From: Spongospora subterranea
Lineage: Eukaryota > Endomyxa > Phytomyxea > Plasmodiophorida > Plasmodiophoridae
Assembly: GCA_900404475.1 (NCBI GenBank)
Contig: OUQQ01000437.1
Coordinates: 1-17,560 of the forward strand
Reading direction: 5' to 3'
Length of the DNA stretch: 17,560 nt
Each line of letters opens with the position of its first letter. Position 1 is the first letter of the stretch. Shown here one piece after another: positions 17,504 through 17,560 of this stretch. A program made the position numbers and the translations under genes. The notes beneath the pieces were generated by a model, which had not been told where the DNA came from, made no database searches, and saw only the letters and a program-made list of their open reading frames with translations.

Positions 17504-17560
17504 TGTATGTACTCGAATTATTTATAGTTGTTCGTTCTCTTCAGAGTATCGCTCCCACAT

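Noticed and set aside
1..17560. CRISPR array, bacterial operon or prophage
   Set aside because: No regularly spaced direct repeats, no Shine-Dalgarno-led gene strings; spliceosomal introns and a Pol III tRNA gene show this is eukaryotic nuclear DNA.

Overview
The window is nuclear DNA from a eukaryotic microbe. It holds a Pol III tRNA gene with an oligo-T stop, and protein genes cut by many very short introns (41-71 nt where well supported) whose donors are often only GT plus weak context. Reading frames only make sense after splicing: four large genes (MFS transporter, catalase, prolyl 4-hydroxylase, NuSAP) and several small ones were rebuilt exon by exon, and their exon lengths sum to exact multiples of three. 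A TMEM218-like transition-zone protein and a NuSAP-like spindle protein point to a flagellated (zoosporic) lineage. A SANT plus NAM-associated protein is a type common in oomycetes and related protists. I cannot name the organism; a zoosporic protist (plasmodiophorid or oomycete-like) or a chytrid-like fungus would fit.

Layout. 76-160: tRNA-Leu(AAG). 283-586: small gene of uncertain structure. 747-2611 (+): ten-exon MFS transporter. 2612-3436: a TATA-like promoter, a foldback and a cluster of dyads. 3437-3874 (+): cysteine-rich metallothionein-like gene whose start codon is split by an intron. 3875-4917: no confident gene. 4918-5922 (-): one three-exon unknown gene and one smaller ORF. 6095-6987 (+): two-exon TPR protein, divergent from the preceding gene. 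6988-7266: strong perfect dyads. 7267-7683 (+): unknown charged protein. 7684-9242: gene-poor stretch with a decayed minus-strand coding sequence. 9243-10623 (-): NuSAP-like protein. 11165-11608 (+): TMEM218-like protein. 11989-14013 (-): six-exon catalase. 14485-16198 (-): six-exon prolyl 4-hydroxylase. 16500-17312 (+): single-exon SANT/NAM-associated protein preceded by a TTAGCG repeat cluster. 17313-17560: possible minus-strand first exon.

The genes do not form one pathway. Catalase (peroxide removal) and the metallothionein-like protein (metal binding) both suit stress defence. NuSAP and TMEM218 belong to spindle and cilium biology. The prolyl 4-hydroxylase is a membrane-anchored 2-oxoglutarate/Fe(II) enzyme of the secretory pathway. 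The items most worth a second look are the 24-cysteine metallothionein-like protein with its spliced start codon, two 21-nt microexons, a likely GC-AG intron, an 18-bp perfect hairpin after the TPR gene, and the decayed reading frame at about 7.8-8.8 kb.
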